A stretch of DNA of 64,000 nt. It comes from Paenibacillus sp. Root444D2. Lineage in GTDB: Bacteria; Bacillota; Bacilli; Paenibacillales; NBRC-103111. The notes beneath the pieces are model-generated. The model had not been told where the DNA came from and searched no databases. It was given only the letters and a program-made list of their open reading frames with translations. Of this stretch, positions 1 to 6,796 are shown one piece after another; position 1 is the first letter of the stretch, and the number at the start of each line of letters is the position of its first letter. A program made the position numbers and the translations under genes. Location of the stretch: contig NZ_LMEO01000006.1 of assembly GCF_001426375.1 (NCBI RefSeq), positions 26,538-90,537 on the forward strand, in the 5' to 3' direction.

Positions 1-185
1 CTCTAGGGACTCCTATTTTTACAAAATACGGTGAAAATGAAGAAATAGCAGTCTCTAAAGGCTCTTATCCGATTGCTTTTCTACCGAATCTACACTTCAC
101 TTGAAGGTTAAGAGTCTCTAGGGACTCCTATTTTTACAAAATACGCTGGAAATGAAGTAATAGCAGTCTCTAAAGGCTCTTATCC
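1..185. repeat. Array of imperfect palindromic repeats, duplicated 115-bp block
   Basis: Four copies of a roughly 25-bp imperfect palindrome (type ATAGCAGTCTCTAAAGGCTC) lie at about 1-20 (cut by the window edge), 45-70, 107-132 and 160-185. The first two and the last two form a direct duplication offset by 115 bp: the stretch beginning CTCTAGGGACTCC at 1 recurs at 116. The linkers also resemble each other (both contain TACAAAATACG followed by a GAAAATGAAG or GAAATGAAG tract). The same family occurs at 6459-6702, 36102-36291 and 54833-54861. Positions 186-387 show no further clear element apart from the ribosome-binding site of the next gene. Confidence 0.8.
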
Positions 186-387
186 AACTGCATTTCTTCC
201 GAAACCATACTTAGAAAAATCGGACTTTTATTATGAAATTGACTCCATTATACAACATTGCTTGAGTGATCAAATATGGCAGGATACGGCACTTGATCTT
301 CTACCCTCCATATTTTCAGAAAACAATATTAACCGACTTCTGGGCTCCTGCATAGGATACATTACTACTTTTATCGGAGGGACGTCC

Positions 388-1401
388 ATGAACAATCGGA
401 AAAGATGGGGATTCACATTATCCGCCGTCCTACTGCTCAGTTTAATCGTTTCGGCGTGCGGAACGAAAAGCGAAGAAACAACAAAGGTGCGTATTGGTGA
501 AGTCACGCGATCCATCTTTTATGCACCGCAGTATGTGGCTTTATCGCAAGGGTTTTTCAAGGATGAAGGGCTTGATGTTGAATTGACCACCACACCAGGC
601 GGCGACAAAACGATGACAGCCTTACTGTCAAACGCTATTGATGTAGCTTTAGTTGGATCGGAAACTTCGATCTACGTATCACAACAAGGCTCGGATGATC
701 CGGTTATTAATTTTGCGCAGCTAACCCAAACAGACGGGACCTTCCTGGTTGCTAGGAAGAAAGTGGATAAGTTCGACTGGAACTCGCTCAAAGGCTCTGT
801 TTTCCTCGGTCAACGTAAAGGCGGCATGCCTCAGATGGCTGGCGAATTCACATTGAAGAAGCACAACATTAATCCTCAAAAGGATCTCCAGCTCATTCAA
901 AATATTGAATTTGCTAATATCGCGTCCGCGTATGCATCGGGAACAGGGGAATATGTACAGCTCTTCGAACCGCAAGCTTCCATTATTGAAAAAGAAGGCA
1001 AGGGCTACGTTATGGCTTCCTTCGGTGTGGAGAGCGGACACCTGCCTTACACGGTATTTATGACCAAACAAAGCTTCTTGAAATCAAATGCAGGAACGGT
1101 TCAGAAGTTCACCAATGCGGTACAACGCGCTCAGCTTTGGGTTGCCGCGAAAAGTGTGGATGAAATCACGAATGCGGTTCTGCCTTATTTTAAAGATATC
1201 GATGTAGAAATTGTAAAAAGTGTTGTTAAACGCTATAAGGATCAAGGATCATTCGCGACGGACGGCATTGTTGATGAACAAGAATGGAACAATTTGCTAG
1301 ATGTGATGACTTCCGCAGGTGAGTTGAAAGAAAAGGTAGCTTGGAAAAAGCTAGTGAACAATAGCTTTGCAGAGAAAGCGAAATCGAACGTAAAACCGTA
1401 G
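388..1401 (+). CDS. ABC transporter substrate-binding lipoprotein, NMT1/SsuA-like
   Basis: 337 aa extracytoplasmic solute-binding protein of an ABC importer, probably of the nitrate/sulfonate/taurine/thiamine-precursor superfamily. The N-terminus is a lipoprotein signal peptide (NNRKRW, hydrophobic stretch, then the lipobox LIVSACG), so the mature protein would be lipid-anchored outside the membrane. Typical family features follow: VRIGEVTRSIFYAPQYVALS near the mature N-terminus and a GGDKTMTALLS stretch. An in-frame TTG start exists at 262, but ATG 388 has a good site (GGAGGGACG at 376-384) and places the signal peptide at the N-terminus. The ATPase and permease genes follow directly. The substrate cannot be read from sequence. 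Confidence 0.88.
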   Translation: MNNRKRWGFTLSAVLLLSLIVSACGTKSEETTKVRIGEVTRSIFYAPQYVALSQGFFKDEGLDVELTTTPGGDKTMTALLSNAIDVALVGSETSIYVSQQGSDDPVINFAQLTQTDGTFLVARKKVDKFDWNSLKGSVFLGQRKGGMPQMAGEFTLKKHNINPQKDLQLIQNIEFANIASAYASGTGEYVQLFEPQASIIEKEGKGYVMASFGVESGHLPYTVFMTKQSFLKSNAGTVQKFTNAVQRAQLWVAAKSVDEITNAVLPYFKDIDVEIVKSVVKRYKDQGSFATDGIVDEQEWNNLLDVMTSAGELKEKVAWKKLVNNSFAEKAKSNVKP

Positions 1402-1449
1402 TAATCAGCATTAGGCATGTCGATGAATCGAACAAGAGGGGGGACGAAC

Positions 1450-2223
1450 ATGGATACAGCTGTGACTGTAAAAGACGTGACACAAGTTTATGTGACTGAG
1501 AAGCGAGCTACACTTGCTGTTGAGCAGATTGATTTTGAAATCCAGCGTGGTGAATTCGTTAGTCTGATCGGTCCAAGTGGCTGTGGGAAGACAACTCTCT
1601 TGTCGATCATTGCCGGGCTTATTCGTCCGACAGTGGGTACGGTGACTGTTGCGGGAGGGATCGTAGACGGTCCATCGACAAGGGTGGGGTATATGCTTCA
1701 GCAGGATTATTTATTCCCATGGCGGTCGATTGAAGACAATGCTTGTATGGGTTTAGAAATTACAGGAACGTTAACCAAAGAGAAGAAACAGGAAGTGCTT
1801 CATTTATTGGATGAGATGGGGCTGCTCGGCTTCAAAGATTATTATCCCGCTCAGCTATCCGGGGGTATGCGTCAGAGAGTCGCGTTAGTACGAACATTAG
1901 CCACAGAGCCTGAACTGCTTCTGCTGGATGAACCGTTCTCCGCGCTCGATTATCAGACCAAGCTTCAGTTGGAGGATTTGGTTGTAGAGACTCTTCGTGC
2001 GAAGAAGAAGACAGCACTCCTTGTGACACATGATATCTCTGAGGCAATAGCGATGAGTGATCGTATTATTGTGCTGGATCCTAATCCGGGACGAATTCGC
2101 AAAGAATTTATAATTCCGCAGGAAATTCGGTCCTCCGTGCCTTTCGCAGCGCGGGAATTGCCCGATTTCCATGTGCTTTTTCGATTGATATGGCAGGAGT
2201 TTGGGGGCGTGCATCATGAGTGA
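1450..2223 (+). CDS. ABC transporter ATP-binding protein, SsuB/TauB-like
   Basis: 257 aa nucleotide-binding subunit that would power the importer formed with the neighbouring lipoprotein and permease. Visible motifs are Walker [11 protein letters not shown]-loop around [11 protein letters not shown], signature LSGGMRQR, Walker [12 protein letters not shown] and the switch histidine in LVTHDISEA. The Q-loop and FPW pattern are typical of the nitrate/sulfonate/taurine family. Start chosen at ATG 1450, preceded by AAGAGGGGGG; an in-frame ATG at 1417 lacks such a site. The stop overlaps the permease start (ATGAGTGA), implying translational coupling. Confidence 0.9.
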   Translation: MDTAVTVKDVTQVYVTEKRATLAVEQIDFEIQRGEFVSLIGPSGCGKTTLLSIIAGLIRPTVGTVTVAGGIVDGPSTRVGYMLQQDYLFPWRSIEDNACMGLEITGTLTKEKKQEVLHLLDEMGLLGFKDYYPAQLSGGMRQRVALVRTLATEPELLLLDEPFSALDYQTKLQLEDLVVETLRAKKKTALLVTHDISEAIAMSDRIIVLDPNPGRIRKEFIIPQEIRSSVPFAARELPDFHVLFRLIWQEFGGVHHE

Positions 2224-3058
2224 TGGTCAGCAGCAGGCGCGTCTCAACGAAAATGCGGACGATACGCTTACACAGCAAGTTCATCAGCAATTTTTGGCTG
2301 AAAGGAAAAAGAAAACGAAGTATGTAAGACTTGTTCAACTAGCCATCCTGCTCTTATTTTTTATCTTCTGGGAAATGGCGGCCCGTCTGAAGTGGATCGA
2401 TGTGCTGCTTTTTAGTTATCCAACGAAAGTTTTTAAGCTGCTCTGGGATAAACTCCTTGATGGCAGCCTCCTTCCGCATGTGGGCGTAACGGTCGTCGAA
2501 ACCATTATCGGCTTTGTGTTAGGCACTTTGTTCGGTACGGCGTTAGCGGTTGTGATTTGGTGGTCGCCGTTTCTCTCCCGTGTGCTTGATCCCTATATTG
2601 TCGTGCTGAATAGTATGCCTAAAGTAGCCCTTGGACCGTTATTTATCGTTGGTTTGGGACCAGGCTTGCTCTCGATTATTGCGACTACACTTTCGATAAC
2701 TGTTATTATCACAACCCTAGTCGTCTATGGGAGCTTCAAAGAGGTGGATAACAACTATGTGAAGGTCGTCACTTTATTTGGGGGTAATCAGCGAAAAGTG
2801 TTCTTAAAAGCTATTCTACCCGCTTCATTCCCAGCCATCGTCTCGACTTTGAAAGTAAATGTAGGTCTGGCATGGATCGGTGTGATCGTAGGCGAATTTC
2901 TCGTATCGCAAATGGGTCTTGGTTATTTGATTATATACGGTTTTCAAGTGTTTAATTTTACACTGGTTATCTCTACATTGTTCGTCATTGCGATTGTGGC
3001 TACAGTTATGTATCAAATTGTGTCCAATTTGGAAAAAAGAATGACAAAACATAGATAA
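2216..3058 (+). CDS. ABC transporter permease, SsuC/TauC-like
   Basis: 280 aa inner-membrane subunit of the same importer. After a hydrophilic N-terminus of about 40 residues there are roughly six hydrophobic segments, starting with [14 protein letters not shown]. The family's cytoplasmic EAA-type loop that contacts the ATPase is represented by the segment around [20 protein letters not shown]. Start ATG 2216 overlaps the ATPase stop by eight bases. Three genes (binding protein, ATPase, permease) make a complete importer cassette; no substrate-specific enzyme gene lies beside it. Confidence 0.88.
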   Translation: MSDGQQQARLNENADDTLTQQVHQQFLAERKKKTKYVRLVQLAILLLFFIFWEMAARLKWIDVLLFSYPTKVFKLLWDKLLDGSLLPHVGVTVVETIIGFVLGTLFGTALAVVIWWSPFLSRVLDPYIVVLNSMPKVALGPLFIVGLGPGLLSIIATTLSITVIITTLVVYGSFKEVDNNYVKVVTLFGGNQRKVFLKAILPASFPAIVSTLKVNVGLAWIGVIVGEFLVSQMGLGYLIIYGFQVFNFTLVISTLFVIAIVATVMYQIVSNLEKRMTKHR

Positions 3059-3091
3059 GTCTTGCCACAGTTTGCCCAAAATGAAATAATG

Positions 3092-3135
3092 AGCCCATAG
3101 TTAAAACCAATAACGAGGTGAAAAAGCTATGGGCT
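3092..3135 (+). promoter_or_regulatory. Inverted repeat enclosing a start codon
   Basis: AGCCCATAG at 3092-3100 is perfectly complementary to CTATGGGCT at 3127-3135, which contains the ATG start (3129) of the next gene. The roughly 26-base loop carries the ribosome-binding site (GAGGTGAA). The stem is extended by one wobble and one A-T pair. It could sequester the start codon, or be a chance or terminator-like hairpin; no T-run follows, which argues against a terminator. Confidence 0.45.
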
Positions 3136-4088
3136 TTCGTGTGCTCAAAACAGCGCTAGCGGTCGTAATAGCGATGTATCTAGCGCACGTATTCGGGATA
3201 AAAACGCCTGCGGCAGCGGGACTTCTTGCTATTCTAGGTATAGAAGTGACGAAGAAAAAAGGGATTCAAAGCGCATTTCATCGGATATTAGCTTCCATGC
3301 TCGCGCTTCTCGCAGGCTCTCTTCTTTTTATGGTATTGGGGTTCCATGTGTGGGTTGTCAGTATATTCATCCTCGTCGTGTTTCCCGTCCTGCATAGGCT
3401 GCGGATTACGGAGGGGGCGGTGACCGGGGCAGTTGTTATGCTGCATCTTTTCGCCTATGAAACTGCTGGATGGATGGCGGTTCTGAATGAAATGTATCTT
3501 CTGCTCATAGGATTGGGTACAGCGACACTCATCAATATCGCCTATATGCCTAAGACGGATAAAGCGATCGAGGGACATAAGCAAAGAATCGAGGCGCTAT
3601 TTTCGGATATTTTCGTAAACATGGCTAAGCATTTGAGAGATAATACAGTTGTGTGGGATGGCAAGGAGCTTTTGGAAGTTAGTGAAGAGATTGATCAAGG
3701 GGCAGGGCTAGCTAAACGTACGATGGAGAATACACTCATTTTCGGAGGAGACCCCTACTTGCAGGTATATTTCTTTATGAGGGAGGAGCAGTTGGAGTCG
3801 ATCCACCGAATGATCGATCTGGTTGCCCAAGTGTATCAAACTTTGCCGCAGGGGGAGTGGGTGGCAGCGATTCTTGAAGATATTAGTCAAACCGTTAAGG
3901 AAGACTACTATACTGGTGAAGCGGAGAAAGAATTGCAAGTTCTGGATGCTCGTTATAAACAGCTGCCTTTGCCGGAAAGCCGGGAAGAATTCGAGGTGCG
4001 ATCTGCCATTTTACAGCTTAACAGGGAGCTTATGCAATATTTATCTATAGCCAAAAAGCAAAAAAAACAGCGCCCAGAGGCGGGTTGA
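3129..4088 (+). CDS. ArAE-type (DUF939-like) membrane protein
   Basis: 319 aa membrane protein resembling the aromatic acid exporter ArAE_1/DUF939 family of Bacillota (YqjA-like). The N-terminal 140 residues hold about four to five hydrophobic segments (TALAVVIAMYLAHVFG, ILASMLALLAGSLLFMVLG and others); the remaining 170 residues are hydrophilic, helical and probably cytoplasmic. The motif IKTPAAAGLLAILG after the first helix is typical. Start ATG 3129 follows GAGGTGAAAAAGCT. Substrate unknown; the exporter role is inferred from the family name only. Confidence 0.75.
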   Translation: MGFRVLKTALAVVIAMYLAHVFGIKTPAAAGLLAILGIEVTKKKGIQSAFHRILASMLALLAGSLLFMVLGFHVWVVSIFILVVFPVLHRLRITEGAVTGAVVMLHLFAYETAGWMAVLNEMYLLLIGLGTATLINIAYMPKTDKAIEGHKQRIEALFSDIFVNMAKHLRDNTVVWDGKELLEVSEEIDQGAGLAKRTMENTLIFGGDPYLQVYFFMREEQLESIHRMIDLVAQVYQTLPQGEWVAAILEDISQTVKEDYYTGEAEKELQVLDARYKQLPLPESREEFEVRSAILQLNRELMQYLSIAKKQKKQRPEAG

Positions 4089-4202
4089 CTCTTAAAGATA
4101 TGAGTATTTTTATATCGTAAAAATAATATAAAATAATTGTCACTCTAGACTGCTGTCCTGCATACACTTGTAATGAATGATTGTATGGAGGAGGTTGAAA
4201 GG

Positions 4203-4769
4203 ATGTCATTAGATAAAGATTTGCAAAGCAGAGAGATCATTACAAAAGCTGTCTGCGGTAAAGGTCGCAAATTTTCGCATGTAAGTCATACCGTGACTCC
4301 GCCCTTTTCTCCGACCAGTATATTGGGCGCTTGGATTATTAATAACCAATTCGAGTCGATCCAATCTGGAGAGGGCGTAGAGGTAGTTGGTACTTATGAT
4401 ATCAACATCTGGTATTCTTACGATCGTAACACCAAAACAGATGTAGCAAAAGAAACCGTTTCTTATGTAGAAATTGTTGGGCTAAGTTATCTGGACAAAA
4501 AACATAGGCCAACAACTGCTGAAGTATCTGCTGTCGCAACGCAAGAGCCGAACTGTGTGGAAGCAAGTATCTCTTCTAGCGGCGACAGCGTAGTCATTCG
4601 GGTGGAACGGGAGTTCCAAGTTGAGTTGGTCGCTGAAACGAAAGTCTTCGTCATTGTTAGCCCCTACGGCCCCAGTGACTTCGACGACAAGCATGTAGAT
4701 TTCGATGACAACGGCGATGGAGATTTCGAGGATCTGGACGCCGATCTGCTTGAGGATGATTTGGATTAA
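4203..4769 (+). CDS. cotE: Outer spore coat morphogenetic protein CotE
   Basis: 188 aa, close to the about 181 aa of Bacillus subtilis CotE, the protein that directs assembly of the outer coat on the forespore surface. The conserved N-terminal core (REIITKAVCGKGRKFS, then SILGAWIINN) and the strongly acidic C-terminal tail rich in Asp/Glu are visible. Start ATG 4203 is preceded by GGAGGAGGTTGAAAGG. A CATACACT stretch at 4161-4168 resembles the -10 element of sigma-E promoters, but I cannot make out a matching -35. Location just upstream of mutS is the arrangement known from Bacillus, here with one extra gene between them. Confidence 0.95.
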   Translation: MSLDKDLQSREIITKAVCGKGRKFSHVSHTVTPPFSPTSILGAWIINNQFESIQSGEGVEVVGTYDINIWYSYDRNTKTDVAKETVSYVEIVGLSYLDKKHRPTTAEVSAVATQEPNCVEASISSSGDSVVIRVEREFQVELVAETKVFVIVSPYGPSDFDDKHVDFDDNGDGDFEDLDADLLEDDLD

Positions 4770-4812
4770 GGAATCTTATACACCAGTGTATGCGGGTGAA
4801 AGAGGTTCGGCA

Positions 4813-4835
4813 GAGGGCATTTGCCCTCTTTTTTG
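4813..4835 (+). terminator. Intrinsic terminator after cotE
   Basis: AGAGGGCA-TT-TGCCCTCT stem followed by TTTTTTG; lies 44 bases after the cotE stop. Confidence 0.85.
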
Positions 4836-4914
4836 TTTTATTTCAATAAATGGGCATTTCAATCAGATGTACGGACTGTGAGGATGGAATGAGAACGGAG
4901 AAGGGGCAAAATGG

Positions 4915-6381
4915 ATGGAAACATTCTTACTGCACGCACAGGAAAAAGAAGCGCTGGAGCTAGCGGATCTCATCCGCATACCCAGTGGTTCAAGGCTGCC
5001 AGCCGATTGGCGAGGTCAGGTCATCATCCATTGGGGAATTGCTCATGATGAATGGCCGCTGAAGCCAGCACTGCAGCCGATCAAGTCGATTCTTAGGGCT
5101 CAGATGCGTTCGAAGCGAGAAGAACTGCTTCATTTGCACGGCATCAAGACGGTAGCTTGGCAGAATGGCCGAAGTGCCAAGGATGAGCGATTAGCATTCA
5201 CACATAAATATAAGGTAGCTGTATTTCATTTACAGACATTGGCTGTTTATGAGAAGAAGGAGACGCTTCTGTTGTCGGAGAAAGCTCTCTATGATCAAAG
5301 ACAATTAAATGCCAGTTCGGCTTACATAGAAGTTACACCAGATCGTGCCAATTTTCATGTCCGAAGGGCTAGCCGTGAGTCTGTAAAAGCTGTCTATGCG
5401 CTCGGCCTAGACTATGGCCTTGTCACCATAGGTGTATTGCCTAGCGGGCACACCTTGGTATTGGATGTGGATCCCGTTCCTAAGCTGAACGGGAAGCTGG
5501 CCCAGTTGTTCGCGCAGGCGATTGATCGCTATGAGATCGCTATCGCGAAGGAGCTGCGGCGCAAGGAGCGGGCGATGCTCGGCAGCGACCCCGAGTTCCT
5601 GCTGCTCAGCCCGCAGGGCAAGGTCGTCTTCGCCGACCGCTTCCTGACGCGGGACGGCGAAGTCGGCTGCGATGCCGTCGTGCTCAGCGGACATCGCCTG
5701 ATCTTGCCGCTGGCGGAGCTGCGGCCGCAGCCAAGCATAGACCCGCGCGAGCTGGCGAGGAACCTGCGATCTACGATGCAGCTCGCCGCGCGGAAGATCG
5801 ACGACGAGAGCCTCTCGTGGCTCTCGGGCGGCATGCCGGTGGGGGGCTACCCCCTCGGCGGACATATCCATTTCAGCCGCTGCTGGTTGAATGGGCATTT
5901 ATTGCGCGCGCTCGATAACTACCTCGCGCTGCCTTTGATCTTGATGGAGGGCGACACGACGCGAGAGCGCCGCCCTCGGTACGGCTTCCTTGGCGACTTT
6001 CGCAAGAAGTCGCATGGGGGCTTCGAGTACCGTACTCTGCCAAGCTGGCTGCATTCGCCCGATATCACGCGCGGTGTGTTCGCGCTAGCCTCGCTTATTG
6101 CTGATAACTACTGGCTGCTGCCTCGGCAGCCCTTGCAGGATCCGGAGATTCAAGCGGCCTACTATCGTGGGGATAAGCAGCGGCTTCAAGCCACCGTTGC
6201 GAAGCTTTGGCAGGATCTTGAGCAGCTGAAGGGCTATGACGTATTCGCTGCCGTTCTGGAACGTCTCCGAGCAAGAATCATGTCAATGGAGCCATGGAAC
6301 GAAAGAGCTGATTTTCGCAAAGCTTGGAAAATTGCACCCTACCATCGTAAAGAAGCTTTTGAAGAACAAATCATGTTATAA
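4915..6381 (+). CDS. Putative amidoligase, phage COOH-NH2 ligase type 2 family
   Basis: 488 aa. From about residue 220 the protein carries a pattern I associate with the glutamine-synthetase-fold amidoligases (phiEco32-like COOH-NH2 ligase type 2): GSDPEF at 223-228, LAELRPQPS at about 267-275, GGHIHFS at 315-321 and EYRTLPS at 371-377, giving the expected acidic, histidine and arginine active-site residues. Such enzymes join a carboxylate to an amine using ATP. The N-terminal 200 residues include IIHWG and a basic helix (RAQMRSKREELLHLHG) that recall the start of ATP-grasp spore proteins, but I cannot assign them. Start ATG 4915 follows GAGAAGGGG. The gene sits between cotE and mutS, so a role in coat or peptide cross-linking is a guess. 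The 5' third is AT-richer than the rest. Confidence 0.7.
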   Translation: METFLLHAQEKEALELADLIRIPSGSRLPADWRGQVIIHWGIAHDEWPLKPALQPIKSILRAQMRSKREELLHLHGIKTVAWQNGRSAKDERLAFTHKYKVAVFHLQTLAVYEKKETLLLSEKALYDQRQLNASSAYIEVTPDRANFHVRRASRESVKAVYALGLDYGLVTIGVLPSGHTLVLDVDPVPKLNGKLAQLFAQAIDRYEIAIAKELRRKERAMLGSDPEFLLLSPQGKVVFADRFLTRDGEVGCDAVVLSGHRLILPLAELRPQPSIDPRELARNLRSTMQLAARKIDDESLSWLSGGMPVGGYPLGGHIHFSRCWLNGHLLRALDNYLALPLILMEGDTTRERRPRYGFLGDFRKKSHGGFEYRTLPSWLHSPDITRGVFALASLIADNYWLLPRQPLQDPEIQAAYYRGDKQRLQATVAKLWQDLEQLKGYDVFAAVLERLRARIMSMEPWNERADFRKAWKIAPYHRKEAFEEQIML

Positions 6382-6458
6382 TAGTGTATCTATAAGAGAT
6401 TTGAAATGGTTTTAATCTGTGCATTGGGATTCATATTTGGATGGTGCATTTACAGTTG

Positions 6459-6702
6459 GATAAGAGCCTTCATAAGCCGCTATTTTACATAAAAGCGTTG
6501 CTGGTTGATGGATAGCGGTCTTTAGAGGCTCTTATTTCGAGAAATCATTGGAAAATGAAGCGTATCTGAGTTAGATAACAGCCTTTAGAAGCTTCTATTT
6601 TTGTTAAAAGCGATAAAAGTGGATGGATAGCAGTCTTTAGGGGCTCTTATTCCAGGAGTTCATTGGGAAAAGTTATTGAATAACAGTCTGTAGATGCTCG
6701 TC
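6459..6702. repeat. Five-copy array of the imperfect palindromic repeat
   Basis: Copies begin near 6459, 6511, 6573, 6626 and 6680 (steps of 52, 62, 53 and 54). Examples are GATAGCGGTCTTTAGAGGCT at 6511 and GATAGCAGTCTTTAGGGGCT at 6626. Each is an imperfect inverted repeat around CTTTAGAG-like centres; linkers contain loosely conserved tracts such as CATTGGAAAATGAAG and CATTGGGAAAAG. The array fills most of the 415-base gap between the amidoligase gene and mutS; nothing else is evident in this gap. Confidence 0.8.
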
Positions 6703-6796
6703 CTCTGACATTCTTTTTTGCACACATATGAAAATAAAGATTGGTAGTTTCATAGATTTTGACAATGAATATAGTGATTGGTTGGAGGAACGCAAG

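Noticed and set aside
5407..5898. 163-codon minus-strand open frame inside the amidoligase gene
   Set aside because: It lies in the GC-rich part of a well-supported plus-strand gene, has no ribosome-binding site, and its translation is Arg/Gln-rich without family features.
6459..6702. CRISPR array (repeats every 52-62 bases)
   Set aside because: The repeats are degenerate palindromes of differing sequence, the linkers resemble one another rather than being unique, spacing varies, and no cas genes are present.
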